This document shows, piece by piece, positions 17,174 through 25,872 of a DNA stretch of 64,000 bases. The stretch is from Bacteroidaceae bacterium (GTDB taxonomy: Bacteria > Bacteroidota > Bacteroidia > Bacteroidales > Bacteroidaceae), in NCBI GenBank assembly GCA_017444485.1, contig JAFSWM010000019.1, forward strand, positions 1 to 64,000, given 5' to 3'. The notes under the pieces were generated by a model. That model was not told the origin of the DNA. It did not search any database and was given only the letters and a program-made list of their open reading frames with translations. A program made the translations under genes and the position numbers. How positions within the stretch are numbered: position 1 is the first letter of the stretch; each line of letters opens with the position of its first letter.

Positions 17174-17953
17174 CTATTCCGCGCCGCGTTCGAAGACGTT
17201 GAGGTGTTGGCCGGCGAGGGCGGCGGAGAGGTAACTGAGACGGCAGGGGGCGGCTGCGCGAAGGGTCTCGGCGAGGGCGTGCAGCGTGGCGCCGGTGGTG
17301 ATTACGTCGTCGATGAGAAGGAAGTGCGGATAGCGGTTTCCTTTTTCTTTCAAAGGCGAACCATTGCCAACGTTGCGCAGTGTGTCCGCGTCGGCAGCAG
17401 AGAAGATTCCAGCCACATTTTCACGGCGTTGCTGGGTGGATAGGTTGGTTTGCGTGGGGTTGTCCACGGTGCGTGCCACGAGGTCTGTGCGTATGGGCAG
17501 GCCAGTGACGGTGGCGATGCCCTGGGCAATGGCTTCGCTCTGGTTGAAGCCGCGGTCGCGCAACTTACGTGCTGAAAGTGGAACGGGTACCAGCGCGTCC
17601 ACGCTTTCGAAAAAGCCTTCTGGCTCAAACTGGTGTGCCATCATTTCCCCCAGGAATACGCCCACCGCCGGGCGATCGCCATATTTCATAGCATGAATGA
17701 GGCGGAAGGTTGCGTTTTGGTGGCGATAGACGAGCATGGCTACGCCGCGCTGTGTGCCCTCGATGTCATAGAAGAGGCGCACCACGGCATTTTCCGACCG
17801 GCTGTCCAGGTGTGTCAGCGGCAAGGTCGTCAGGCAGGCGCCGCAGACGTGTTCCTCGCCGCCGCTCAGCGTCTGCCCGCATACGAGGCATCGGCGAGGA
17901 AACAGCATGTCCCATGCGCTGCTGAGGTATCGTGTGAGCGGCCCGAATCGCAT
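17174..17953 (-). CDS. ComF family phosphoribosyltransferase-like protein
   Basis: ComF-type proteins combine an N-terminal zinc finger with a phosphoribosyltransferase (PRT) fold and are linked to DNA uptake in some bacteria; their reaction is not established. In these 259 residues the zinc finger is CLVCGQ and CGAC near residues 22-40. The PRT motif LLIDDVITTGATL lies near 215-227. The segment RKLRDRGFNQSE is the conserved family loop. The frame extends much further upstream inside the neighbouring gene, so I start at MRFGPLT (17953), 5 bases after the preceding stop. The gene is last in the U32-zinc ribbon-ComF operon. The PRT motif is intact. Confidence 0.9.
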   Translation of the reverse strand: MRFGPLTRYLSSAWDMLFPRRCLVCGQTLSGGEEHVCGACLTTLPLTHLDSRSENAVVRLFYDIEGTQRGVAMLVYRHQNATFRLIHAMKYGDRPAVGVFLGEMMAHQFEPEGFFESVDALVPVPLSARKLRDRGFNQSEAIAQGIATVTGLPIRTDLVARTVDNPTQTNLSTQQRRENVAGIFSAADADTLRNVGNGSPLKEKGNRYPHFLLIDDVITTGATLHALAETLRAAAPCRLSYLSAALAGQHLNVFERGAE

Positions 17954-17958
17954 GGCAA

Positions 17959-19107
17959 TCAGCGTGCTGACGTTTGTTTGTTGCCCTGCCGCTTTCCCCC
18001 GTCGACGGGTGGTGGCGCGTTGTAGGCACCACAGTGTGGACAATTCCCTGGCACGGTGGCCATCAGCCTGCCGCACTTGCCGCAGCGGTAGTGACGCCCT
18101 CGGTTGGCGCGCCACAGGCGGTGGAGCAGTATGCCCCAGTATGCGACCAGCATGGCATAGCCCACGTAGATAAATTCTGTGGTGAGGGAGAAGAGGATAA
18201 ACACCATGCCGCACCTCGCTGCCAGTTCCGCCGCGAACTCAATGGCCTTTGCTGGCGGCAGACGGCGCCACACATCGTCGAGCACGGCCAGCGTCATCAC
18301 ACCGAGCAGCCATGCCGAGGCGAGAAACACCGAGAGCACCGGCGGCAGTCCGTCGGCAAAGGGGTTGAGCGTAGGGTTGAAGTAGAACTCTGTCCAGGTG
18401 TGCGGCGCGATGTGCCATACGGCGGCGTAGAGCAGACCACAGAGCGAAACGCACATCCTCAGCACAATGGGGTAGGGGCTTCCCTGTAATTGCAGCACGG
18501 GTTCGATGCGCCGCCGCCGATAGGCGAAAAAGGCGATTACTACCAGCGCGATGGTGATGCCATAGAGGTTAAGCGGTGTGTGCAGGCGCGAGAAGCGGTG
18601 TATGTAGCGCGATATGGGGTCGTCGGGGGCAGCGCGAGCCAGCAGTTCGCCCTCCTTGCTCCATCCGGCGGTGCCTCCTTGTGCTGTGAGGTACACCCAT
18701 GTGCTGTCGTTTGTGGAGTCGGGCACGTTGGCTATTGTTGTCACAGCGAGGCGTGTGCCGGCGCGCACCACCATTGTGTCTGGCACCACCGTCTCTGCCG
18801 TGCGCAGCGCATCGGCATCGCTCGCTTGTGGGAGCAGGCGCACTGGTGAGTCGGTAACGTATAGTCGCAGGGAGTCCGAGGTGCGGAACACGTCGCCCCG
18901 CCAGTAGTGGTGCGTCATCACGAATCGCGCGCTATCGATGCTGCCTATGCTGTCCGTGCCGTCGCTGTCGGAGGCCGAGGGATAGGCATAGTGGCATGAG
19001 GCGGCCAAGACGAGTACGACCAGCGTCAGCACGAGTGAAAAAAGGCGTGAGAGGGTGTGCGGCATAGGGGCGTCGGTGGGGAAAGTGGGTGTGCGCGTCT
19101 TGTTCAT
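17959..19107 (-). CDS. Membrane lipoprotein with SH3-like region and C-terminal zinc ribbon
   Basis: I do not recognise a named family. The N-terminus has a hydrophobic signal with lipobox LAASC. A soluble stretch of about 130 residues resembles a bacterial SH3 region (TRLAVTTIANVPDSTNDSTW then GGTAGWSKEGELL). It is followed by four or more membrane segments and a C-terminal zinc ribbon, CGKCGRL then CPHCGAY. The chosen start (19107) overlaps the U32 stop as ATGA, suggesting translational coupling. An internal ATG at 19065 would place the signal peptide right at the N-terminus and is a fair alternative. The gene lies between the U32 and ComF genes in one operon. Confidence 0.7.
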   Translation of the reverse strand: MNKTRTPTFPTDAPMPHTLSRLFSLVLTLVVLVLAASCHYAYPSASDSDGTDSIGSIDSARFVMTHHYWRGDVFRTSDSLRLYVTDSPVRLLPQASDADALRTAETVVPDTMVVRAGTRLAVTTIANVPDSTNDSTWVYLTAQGGTAGWSKEGELLARAAPDDPISRYIHRFSRLHTPLNLYGITIALVVIAFFAYRRRRIEPVLQLQGSPYPIVLRMCVSLCGLLYAAVWHIAPHTWTEFYFNPTLNPFADGLPPVLSVFLASAWLLGVMTLAVLDDVWRRLPPAKAIEFAAELAARCGMVFILFSLTTEFIYVGYAMLVAYWGILLHRLWRANRGRHYRCGKCGRLMATVPGNCPHCGAYNAPPPVDGGKRQGNKQTSAR

Positions 19108-20945
19108 TCGGGTTGCATCACGCGCATTTCGCATCGTGCGCAGTCGAAATCCAGGGGGAACGTGCGTCCGTCGGGCAGGCGCAGTGCGAGGGGCGGCGTC
19201 AGGCGTTGTGCACCGCCTTCCTTCAGGCAGGCGCCGAGTTCGCGCCGCAGGCAATAGCGGCAGGTCATCAGTGCGGCTCCTGAGGCTTCGCGCAGTTCGT
19301 AGGCGGGGGCTATGTCCTCCGCACCGCGCGTTTCATAGTAGGCCCGTGCCGCTGCGTTGGACACGTTGGCACTATAGTCTAAGGTGTGGGGCGCTTGGGT
19401 GCGCTTCTTTGCCGGATGCAGGCGCGTCGGGCGCTTGTAGGCCGCTCGGTGTGCGTCGGTGAGGGCCTCCACGAGGGCACGCCGCCAGACCGACAGCGTA
19501 CTGGCGGGGATGAAAGCCTCGGTGTGCACTCCTATCTCGTCAGCCCGCCATGGTGTGCCGCCCAGCCGCGACAATTGTGTGCGTATCTGCTCCACCTGCG
19601 GCGATTTCGACGCTTCGTGGTGCGCCGTGAAATGGAGCGTCGTCCGCACGCCGCCCTCGTCGTGTGCTTGCAGTCTAAACCCCTCGGGCGTCTCGCTGAG
19701 CGCGATGTGTAGGGCAAGGGTGCGTTTTGCGGTGGGGCGAGCCAGGGTGTGTTCAAACTGTGCGTCGTGGTTGCGAAACACTGGCGTGCCGGGGCTGATG
19801 CGCTGCGGCTTGTGCGGCCACACGGTGCTGCCTTCGGCGCGGTTCACCCTGAAGCCCTGCATGCCGTTCGTAGTGTCGGAGTAGCACAGGCCATCACCTG
19901 CCGCCAGCGTCACGCCGTCGAGTAGCCTCAGTCTCATCTCGCGCGGAGAACATTTCATCACCGTTCCTATTCGCTTGCCGCGCGAAGCCGGGGTGTCGAG
20001 CGACGCCATCGGGACGTTGGGGCCGTGCAGGAAATAGTCTGTGAAGCCACGGTTGAACGAGCGTGCCACGTCGGGCTGAAAACCTATCTCGCTACGGCCC
20101 TGGCTGCTGTGGCAGTAGTCGTCGGGCCGGCGGCGTATGATGTCGTCGATCAAGGCCCTGTAGTCCGCCACAGTGTTTTTCACGTAGGCCGTGTCCTTGA
20201 GCCGCCCCTCTATCTTGAACGACGACACGCCGGCGTCCATCATCGCTTCGAGCGATGCCGAGCGGTTGAGGTCGCGCAGCGAGAGCAGGTGCTTGCCTGT
20301 GCGCACCGCGTGTCCTCGTCCGTCGATCAAGTCGAAGGCCAGGCGGCAAAACTGTGCACACTCGCCACGATTGGCCGAACGCCCGAAGCAGTGCTGCGAG
20401 GCATAGCAACGCCCGCTGTAACTCACACAGAGCGCGCCGTGTACGAAGGCTTCTATCGGCACGCTCACCGCGTCGGCCATGTGGCGTATCTCTGTCAGCG
20501 TCAGTTCGCGTGCCGCCACGATTTGCGAGAAGCCCGCTGCCTGCAGTTCCGCCGCCTTTTGGGGCGTGCGGATGTCGGTCTGCGTGGAGGCGTGGAGCGC
20601 AATGGGGGGCAGGTCCAGGCGCAGCAGGCCCATGTCTTGCACGATAAGCGCGTCGGCCCCGGCGTCGTAGAGTTCGTGGGCGAGCCGCTCAGCGCGTGCG
20701 AGTTCGTTGTCGTAGAGAATGGTGTTGAACGCCACGTACACACGCACGCCGTAGAGGTGTGCAAAGTCGCACAATTCCCTGATGTCGCCCACCTCCACCA
20801 CAGCCGCTACCCGTGCGCCAAAAGCCGGGCCGCCGATATAGACCGCGTCAGCACCGTGAAGCACCGCCTCGCGGCCAGTGGCGGCGTCGCGCGCGGGAGC
20901 GAGCAGTTCGATGGGGCGGGGAAGAGAAGGATGGGGGAGGCTCAT
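19104..20945 (-). CDS. U32 family peptidase-like RNA hydroxylation protein (RlhA-like)
   Basis: Members of this family add hydroxyl groups to RNA (RlhA on 23S rRNA C2501, TrhP on tRNA uridine), although they were first annotated as collagenases. The 613 residues carry the U32 signature EAFVHGALCVSYSGRCYAS. A cysteine cluster, CYASQHCFGRSANRGECAQFC, is thought to bind an iron-sulfur cluster. A long C-terminal region follows and ends with further CxxC-type pairs. The length and the extra C-terminal domain fit RlhA better than TrhP, but this is inference. The start at MSLPHPS (20945) removes 49 residues that run through the promoter. This is the first gene of a three-gene operon with the zinc-ribbon protein and ComF. 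Confidence 0.88.
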   Translation of the reverse strand: MSLPHPSLPRPIELLAPARDAATGREAVLHGADAVYIGGPAFGARVAAVVEVGDIRELCDFAHLYGVRVYVAFNTILYDNELARAERLAHELYDAGADALIVQDMGLLRLDLPPIALHASTQTDIRTPQKAAELQAAGFSQIVAARELTLTEIRHMADAVSVPIEAFVHGALCVSYSGRCYASQHCFGRSANRGECAQFCRLAFDLIDGRGHAVRTGKHLLSLRDLNRSASLEAMMDAGVSSFKIEGRLKDTAYVKNTVADYRALIDDIIRRRPDDYCHSSQGRSEIGFQPDVARSFNRGFTDYFLHGPNVPMASLDTPASRGKRIGTVMKCSPREMRLRLLDGVTLAAGDGLCYSDTTNGMQGFRVNRAEGSTVWPHKPQRISPGTPVFRNHDAQFEHTLARPTAKRTLALHIALSETPEGFRLQAHDEGGVRTTLHFTAHHEASKSPQVEQIRTQLSRLGGTPWRADEIGVHTEAFIPASTLSVWRRALVEALTDAHRAAYKRPTRLHPAKKRTQAPHTLDYSANVSNAAARAYYETRGAEDIAPAYELREASGAALMTCRYCLRRELGACLKEGGAQRLTPPLALRLPDGRTFPLDFDCARCEMRVMQPE

Positions 20946-20974
20946 AATCGCAGGAGGTGTGGCCGACAGTGCGG

Positions 20975-20982
20975 CAAAGATA
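20975..20982 (-). promoter_or_regulatory. -7 element for the U32-zinc ribbon-comF operon
   Basis: The reverse strand reads TATCTTTG, matching TAnnTTTG, 29 bases before the chosen U32 start. Confidence 0.6.
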
Positions 20983-21133
20983 CGCTTTTCAGCCCGTCCG
21001 TTTGGGGGAGGTGGGCGGTTTTCTGAGCCTAAGCCATCGCCTTTGCCGTCTGTGGGATGTAGAAAACTGCCCATTTCTTGCCCAATGTGCAAGAAAATGG
21101 CGGCACGACACTTCGATTTCCTGAGGGTTTGCC

Positions 21134-21141
21134 TAATTTTG
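21134..21141 (+). promoter_or_regulatory. -7 element for corA
   Basis: TAATTTTG matches TAnnTTTG. It would give a transcript with a leader of about 195 bases before corA. The gap between this and the divergent U32 promoter contains a near-perfect hairpin (21072-21081 with 21089-21099). Confidence 0.55.
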
Positions 21142-21341
21142 CAGCCGAAACCAAATTTTCACCCACAAATGGACGATTACCATCCGGAAAGCAGCGACTA
21201 TCGATCGTGCCGCCGCACGCACCACGCAAGTGCGCGCCGCGCACCAGTACCACAAACCGACTGACCGGAGGGAACTTCGCCAAGGCCATTGCCAAAAGGC
21301 GCGCTTCCCATCCTGGCCGTCATTAACAGGGAAGCCTTCTT
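21142..21341 (+). promoter_or_regulatory. Long corA leader with start-proximal hairpin
   Basis: About 200 bases separate the likely transcription start from the ATG. GCTTCCC (21303-21309) pairs with GGGAAGC (21329-21335), ending 6 bases before the start codon. Its right arm holds the only purine-rich ribosome-binding candidate. I see no convincing small protein in the leader. Magnesium control is a guess from the downstream gene. Confidence 0.35.
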
Positions 21342-22271
21342 ATGCGAACCTTTTGGAACTTCAACCACACCCTGCGCAATCTCGACGCCTGGCAGAATGG
21401 CTGCTGGACGCAAATCACCTGCCCTACGCAGGAGGATGAGGATTTCCTCACCGAGGAACTCCATATTCCTGCCTATTTCCTCGACGACATTCGAGACAAA
21501 GACGAGCGTGCCCGCTACGACTACGACGAGGGCTGGCAACTCATCATCCTACGCATACCCTATGTGCGTGAGGTGCAGAGCCGCACGCCCCACACCACCA
21601 TCCCCCTGGGCATCATTCTCAAGGGCGGTGTCTGCGTGACGGTCTGCAACTACGAGACGAACATGATGATCGACTTCGTAGCCTACCAGCAGAAGCGTGG
21701 CTCGGGCTTCACCGACTCCGTGGACTTCGTGTTCCGACTCTTCCTCTCCAGCGCCGTATGGTACCTCAAACGCCTCAAGCAGATCAGCACCCTTATTGAA
21801 GAGGCTAAGCGCAACCTCGAAGATCGTGTCATCGACAACGAAGATCTGATCAGCCTCTCACGCTTGCAGGACAGCCTGACGTACTTCATCACCAGCATAC
21901 GTGGCAACGAGACGCTGCTTTCTAAGTTGAAATTCAAACTCCCTGTGGACGAACTCGACGCAGATCTCATTGAGGACGTGAACATTGAGATACACCAGGC
22001 ACGCGAGACCGCCAATATCTATTCCCATATCCTCGACAGCACGATGGAGACCTATGCCAGCGTGATCAACAACAACATGTCGGGCGTGATGAAGCAGATG
22101 ACCAGCGTGAGCATCATCCTGATGTTCCCCACGCTCATTGCCAGCATCTTCGGCATGAACCTCATCAACGGCATGGAGGACCACCTCTGGGGCATGCCGC
22201 TCGTGGTGGTGGGCTCGGTGGTGGTCACCGGCGCGTTCTACTGGATGTTCCGCCGCAGGGCGTGGCTCTGA
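21342..22271 (+). CDS. corA: CorA family magnesium/cobalt channel
   Basis: CorA is a pentameric inner-membrane channel that imports Mg2+ (and Co2+). The 309-residue length is typical. A cytosolic alpha/beta domain makes up the first 135 residues. The long stalk helix follows, and two C-terminal membrane segments flank the signature Gly-Met-Asn at 271-273 (in FGMNLINGME). The C-terminus is the expected positively charged RRRAWL. The gene stands alone between the divergent U32 operon and a converging lipoprotein gene, and a 66-bp hairpin element lies downstream. Its leader is unusually long. The GMN motif and helix content are intact, so it should be functional. Confidence 0.95.
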   Translation: MRTFWNFNHTLRNLDAWQNGCWTQITCPTQEDEDFLTEELHIPAYFLDDIRDKDERARYDYDEGWQLIILRIPYVREVQSRTPHTTIPLGIILKGGVCVTVCNYETNMMIDFVAYQQKRGSGFTDSVDFVFRLFLSSAVWYLKRLKQISTLIEEAKRNLEDRVIDNEDLISLSRLQDSLTYFITSIRGNETLLSKLKFKLPVDELDADLIEDVNIEIHQARETANIYSHILDSTMETYASVINNNMSGVMKQMTSVSIILMFPTLIASIFGMNLINGMEDHLWGMPLVVVGSVVVTGAFYWMFRRRAWL

Positions 22272-22438
22272 CCGAGCGGTGAGCCTGCCGGACGCGGTAG
22301 GCACGTTGCACACGTTCCTGACGTGGGGACAAATTGGCGCACCGGCGTCTGCTATCCTCCTGCTGCCCCGCCAGATTTTCGCCTCTCCCACCTCGAAAAG
22401 ACAGCCCGCGACCTCGGTACGACTACCTCCGATCTAGG

Positions 22439-22504
22439 CAAAACAAACTCGGACTTCGTTTAAACTGCAAAGCCAATAGTTTAAACGAAGTCCGAGATAG
22501 TTTT
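22439..22504. repeat. 66-bp capped hairpin element, copy A
   Basis: Caps CAAAACAA (22439-22446) and ATAGTTTT (22497-22504) flank a perfect 19-bp inverted repeat (22448-22466 with 22478-22496) around an 11-base loop. The caps also pair in part (CAAAAC with GTTTTG). It sits in the 365-base gap between the converging corA and lipoprotein genes, where it may stop transcription from both sides. I see no gene in the rest of the gap. Confidence 0.8.
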
Positions 22505-22636
22505 GTGGATAACAGGCCGCCGAAGCGCGCCTATACAGTCCGTCTTTCTTTTCTGCTCCGTGGTGCAAAGATAATCCGATCGCACCGCGGCGGGCAAGGA
22601 CATTGTGCAGCCTTGTTGCCCCTCGCGCCGCTTGCC

Positions 22637-24094
22637 CTACTCCGTGGCCTGGCGTTGGTAGCAGCCCATGTCGGGGGTAGCGCCGCGCGGTCGGCCCAGG
22701 AGGTCCAGGGGATAGTAGGCGGCGGTCACCGATGGGTCGGCGCTGCCCACGGCCTGGCTCTCGGCGCAGAGGCCGAAGGTGAAGACCAATGTGGTGAAGT
22801 CGAAGGCCGGCTCAAAATTGTCCTCACGGCATACGCTGGCATCCGCATTGTCCCACAGGCAGGCGTTGGCGATGGCAGGATCGTCCACAGGGTCGGTGTC
22901 CAGCAGGCAGTGGTCGAAGCGGAAGTTAAAAGCAGCCGCGGCATCGTCGTGGGCGCGCTCGGCCATCACCTCGTCGGTGCTGTAGCCCGTGATGATGGTG
23001 TTTAGGAACTCGGCGCGCAGCAATGGCAACGGGTCGCCCGAGGCGTCGGCATTGGTGAACGTCAGCGCTGCACCGAAGCCGCCCGTGAAGGAGTAGAAAC
23101 GCCCTATGGTGCAATGCACGAACACCGCGTCGCCACCCCGCAGGGCGACGCACCCCGCGCCTCCGTTGGTGATCTGGCTGTTGCCCACGAATATCTTGCT
23201 GTTCTCGGCCTCGAGGCACAGACCGCTCATGTTGTGCACCACGCTGTTCTCCATGCGCAGCCGTTCCGTGCCGGCGTCGCCGCCGTTCTCCACAAGTATG
23301 CCGAAGGTGGCGCTGTGGATGTCGGCGTGGTCGATGACGTTGCCGGTGCTCCCGGCCTTGATGACGATGCCGCCCCATTGCGCAGGAATGCGGTCGTAAC
23401 TCTGATTGTTGAACATGTCGCCCAGGCGGTCGCCGCGCACCACCACGGGAGCCTCAGCCGTACCTTCAGCCTTCAGCGTACCATGCACGATGAGCCGCGC
23501 TTGCGGGTGCATCCACAGACGTGTGCCTGCGGGCAACGTGAGTGTGGCTCCGGCGGCCACGACAAGGCTGTCGAACACCTGATAGGGGCGTGCCGACGAT
23601 AGGCGCGTGTCGGCAGTGACCTTCACGGCGCGCATCTTCACCACGCTCTGCCCGCTGGCCTCGAGCACCACCTCTGTGCGTGCGCCGCCCTCAGTGATGA
23701 GCACCAGGCGGTCGCGCACAAACTGCGGTTCGTCAGCATCAGCGTCGGGCAGGTTGGCCATCAGAAACACGCTCGCGCTGTCCTTGCCGGCCACCTCGAG
23801 GCTCACCGCGCCGCCGTCCTCAATCACCGCGCCGTCGATGTTCACATGGAACGGCGAGGCAGCCCCGCCCTCAAGAAACACCTGCGCGATGCGGACGTAC
23901 TTGTCGGAGGGGTTGAACAGGCGGAAGGTGTAGGTATTGGTGGGCTCGCCGCTAATCACGGTGTCAAAGCGTAGCGTGTCCACGTCGCTCTGTAGAAAGA
24001 CATCGGGCGAGGTGGTATAGTCCTCGTCCTCGAAGCAGGCGGACAAGAGCAGGCTGAGCAGGAGCAGGAGCAGGAGCAGGGGGGTGTGGCGCAT
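22637..24094 (-). CDS. Lipoprotein with right-handed beta-helix
   Basis: The 485 residues begin with a poly-leucine signal peptide and lipobox LLSAC, so the protein should be lipid-anchored and probably surface-exposed. An Ig-like N-terminal region (about 35-165) is followed by repeated short strands with WGGIVIKAGS, HADIHSATFGILVEN and NSVVHNMSGL. This is typical of right-handed parallel beta-helix proteins that often bind or cut polysaccharides. No catalytic residues can be assigned, so I make no enzyme call. The poly-Leu stretch is encoded by a GAGCAG-rich repeat on the forward strand (about 24055-24080), a possible slippage site. The gene starts 18 bases after pepD and is probably cotranscribed with it. 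Confidence 0.8.
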   Translation of the reverse strand: MRHTPLLLLLLLLSLLLSACFEDEDYTTSPDVFLQSDVDTLRFDTVISGEPTNTYTFRLFNPSDKYVRIAQVFLEGGAASPFHVNIDGAVIEDGGAVSLEVAGKDSASVFLMANLPDADADEPQFVRDRLVLITEGGARTEVVLEASGQSVVKMRAVKVTADTRLSSARPYQVFDSLVVAAGATLTLPAGTRLWMHPQARLIVHGTLKAEGTAEAPVVVRGDRLGDMFNNQSYDRIPAQWGGIVIKAGSTGNVIDHADIHSATFGILVENGGDAGTERLRMENSVVHNMSGLCLEAENSKIFVGNSQITNGGAGCVALRGGDAVFVHCTIGRFYSFTGGFGAALTFTNADASGDPLPLLRAEFLNTIITGYSTDEVMAERAHDDAAAAFNFRFDHCLLDTDPVDDPAIANACLWDNADASVCREDNFEPAFDFTTLVFTFGLCAESQAVGSADPSVTAAYYPLDLLGRPRGATPDMGCYQRQATE

Positions 24095-24112
24095 GGGGCA
24101 GACGGGCGGGGA

Positions 24113-25564
24113 TTATTCGATGTGAGCGAGCAGGTCGAGCAAGTGGTCCCAAACCATCTGCACAGTGGGGATGAGCAGACGCTCGTCGGGGGAGTGCACG
24201 CCCCTGAGCGTCGGGCCGAAACTCACCATGTCGATTTCAGGATACTTCTCGCTGAGCAGACCACACTCCAGGCCGGCGTGGATAGCCAGCACAGCGGGTT
24301 CCTTGCCGAAGAGACGCACATAACTCTCGCGTGCGGCTTTGAGCAACTTGCTCTCGGGGTCGAGTTTCCAGCCCGGATAGCCATCGGCGGTCTTCGTGGT
24401 GGCGCCGCCTAACTGCAGAGCCGCCGACACCATGGCGCTCATGTTCTTGCGGGCGCTGAGGATGTTGCTGCGCTGGCTCGTCACCACCTTCACGCCCTCA
24501 GGCGTGTGGCGCACGCTGGCCAGGTTGGACGACGTCTGCACCAGCCAGTCAAGGTCCTGGTCCATCTCCAATACGCCGTTGTGCACAGCGCGAAGGGCGG
24601 CGAGCATGCGCGCCGTCTGCTCCTTCGACTGCGAGGTGGGAAGCATCTGCGCCGTCTCTACCTTCACGTCGAGGTTGGGCTCGGTGGCAGCGAACTCTTC
24701 GCGCACCTCGGCGAGGAACACGTTGGCGTCGGCCACAAACTGGTCCTTGTAGTCGGCGGGCAGGGCAATCACCGCGTGAGCATCGCGGGGGATGGCGTTG
24801 TGGAGGCCGCCAGCCTGGATGTCGAGCAGGCGCAGGTCGGTCTTCTGCAACGTGTCGTGGAGCAGGCGCACCAGGAGTTTGTTGGCGTTGGCACGGCGCT
24901 TCTTGATGTCGTCGCCGCTGTGGCCACCCGTCAGGCCGCTCACCGTCACGCCGAGGGCCACAAAGCCTGAAGGCACAAAGTGCTCCGTCCAGGGGAAGAG
25001 GGCTTCGGTGTTCGCGCCGCCGGCGCAACTGATGAAGATCTGCCCCTCGTCCTCGCTGTCGAGGTTGATGAGGTAGCGGCCCGACATGAAGCCGGGCTGC
25101 ATGGCCGTAGCACCGGTGAGGCCGGTCTCCTCGTCCACGGTGAAGACGCACTCCAGCGGGCCGTGCTTCACGTCAGTGCTTTGCAGGATGGCCATCTCCA
25201 TGGCCACGCCGATGCCATCGTCGGCACCGAGCGTGGTGCCGCGAGCACTGAGCCATTCGCCATCCACATAGGTGTCGATGGGCTGCGTCTCGAAGTCGAA
25301 GTCCAGGCCAGCCTCCTTTTCGCAAACCATGTCCATATGGCTTTGCAAAATCACAACGGGTAGGTCTTCCATGCCGGGCGTGGCAGGCTTGCGGATCAGC
25401 ACGTTGCCAGCCTCGTCCACAAACGTGGGGAGTCCGAGGTCCTCGCCGAACTGGCGCAGGAAGGCTACCATCTTTTCTTCTTTCTTTGACGGGCGTGGCA
25501 CTTGGCACACGCGGGCGAAACAATCAAAAACCGATGACGGTTGTAGCATTTCTTGGTGGGTCAT
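24113..25564 (-). CDS. pepD: Aminoacyl-histidine dipeptidase (PepD, M20 family)
   Basis: PepD is a dinuclear zinc dipeptidase that hydrolyses Xaa-His and other dipeptides in the cytosol. The 483 residues have the expected length. Metal ligands are visible: His76 and Asp78 in SHMDMVCEK, Asp115 in GADDGIG, and the Glu pair 145-146 in DEETGLTG. The lid domain has GGHSGDD and the C-terminal part has GLECGLL. The gene has a -7 element about 50 bases upstream and is followed by the beta-helix lipoprotein gene. A role in using dipeptides fits a protein-fermenting lifestyle, but the operon partner offers no further hint. Confidence 0.95.
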   Translation of the reverse strand: MTHQEMLQPSSVFDCFARVCQVPRPSKKEEKMVAFLRQFGEDLGLPTFVDEAGNVLIRKPATPGMEDLPVVILQSHMDMVCEKEAGLDFDFETQPIDTYVDGEWLSARGTTLGADDGIGVAMEMAILQSTDVKHGPLECVFTVDEETGLTGATAMQPGFMSGRYLINLDSEDEGQIFISCAGGANTEALFPWTEHFVPSGFVALGVTVSGLTGGHSGDDIKKRRANANKLLVRLLHDTLQKTDLRLLDIQAGGLHNAIPRDAHAVIALPADYKDQFVADANVFLAEVREEFAATEPNLDVKVETAQMLPTSQSKEQTARMLAALRAVHNGVLEMDQDLDWLVQTSSNLASVRHTPEGVKVVTSQRSNILSARKNMSAMVSAALQLGGATTKTADGYPGWKLDPESKLLKAARESYVRLFGKEPAVLAIHAGLECGLLSEKYPEIDMVSFGPTLRGVHSPDERLLIPTVQMVWDHLLDLLAHIE

Positions 25565-25588
25565 AAGGCGTATATGTGTTTTTGTTTG

Positions 25589-25596
25589 TACTTTTG
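25589..25596 (+). promoter_or_regulatory. -7 element for the small membrane protein and ompH-like genes
   Basis: TACTTTTG matches TAnnTTTG. It lies 85 bases before the ATG at 25681 and overlaps the region of the divergent pepD promoter. Confidence 0.5.
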
Positions 25597-25614
25597 CTCG
25601 CTCTTATCGCGAAG

Positions 25615-25622
25615 CAAAATTA
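25615..25622 (-). promoter_or_regulatory. -7 element for pepD
   Basis: The reverse strand reads TAATTTTG, matching TAnnTTTG. The leader would be about 45 bases. It faces the forward element at 25589-25596, so the two promoters overlap and may interfere. Confidence 0.5.
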
Positions 25623-25680
25623 CGCTTTTCCACACATTGCGCCGCTTTCGCACGTAGAAAATTGCAATCAGACCTTGCCG

Positions 25681-25872
25681 ATGCTCAAAACATTCCTTGT
25701 CATCCTCGCACTGCTCGCCGCAGCCCTCGTCGCGCTCAGCGTGCGTCTGTTCTTCGGCAAACGCTTCGTGCATACCGACATCAAAGGCAACCGCGCAATG
25801 GAGAGCCGAGGCATCAAATGCGCCGTGGAGCAGGAGATGGAAACCATCAGTAAACAAACCACCAACAGATAA
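25681..25872 (+). CDS. Small single-pass membrane protein
   Basis: This 63-residue protein has one N-terminal membrane helix (about residues 3-23, LKTFLVILALLAAALVALSV). A short basic segment with NRAMESRGIKCAVEQE follows. Similar small proteins with a conserved 'RGI-C' segment are common in Bacteroidales, but I know no function. A longer frame begins at 25576 inside the likely promoter region; the ATG at 25681 starts directly at the hydrophobic segment and is preferred. The stop codon abuts the ATG of the OmpH-like gene with no gap, so the two are surely cotranscribed and perhaps translationally coupled. Confidence 0.75.
   Translation: MLKTFLVILALLAAALVALSVRLFFGKRFVHTDIKGNRAMESRGIKCAVEQEMETISKQTTNR

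Noticed and set aside
21078..21326. Possible 82-residue gene in the corA leader
   Set aside because: It starts upstream of the corA promoter and its sequence has no membrane or domain features.
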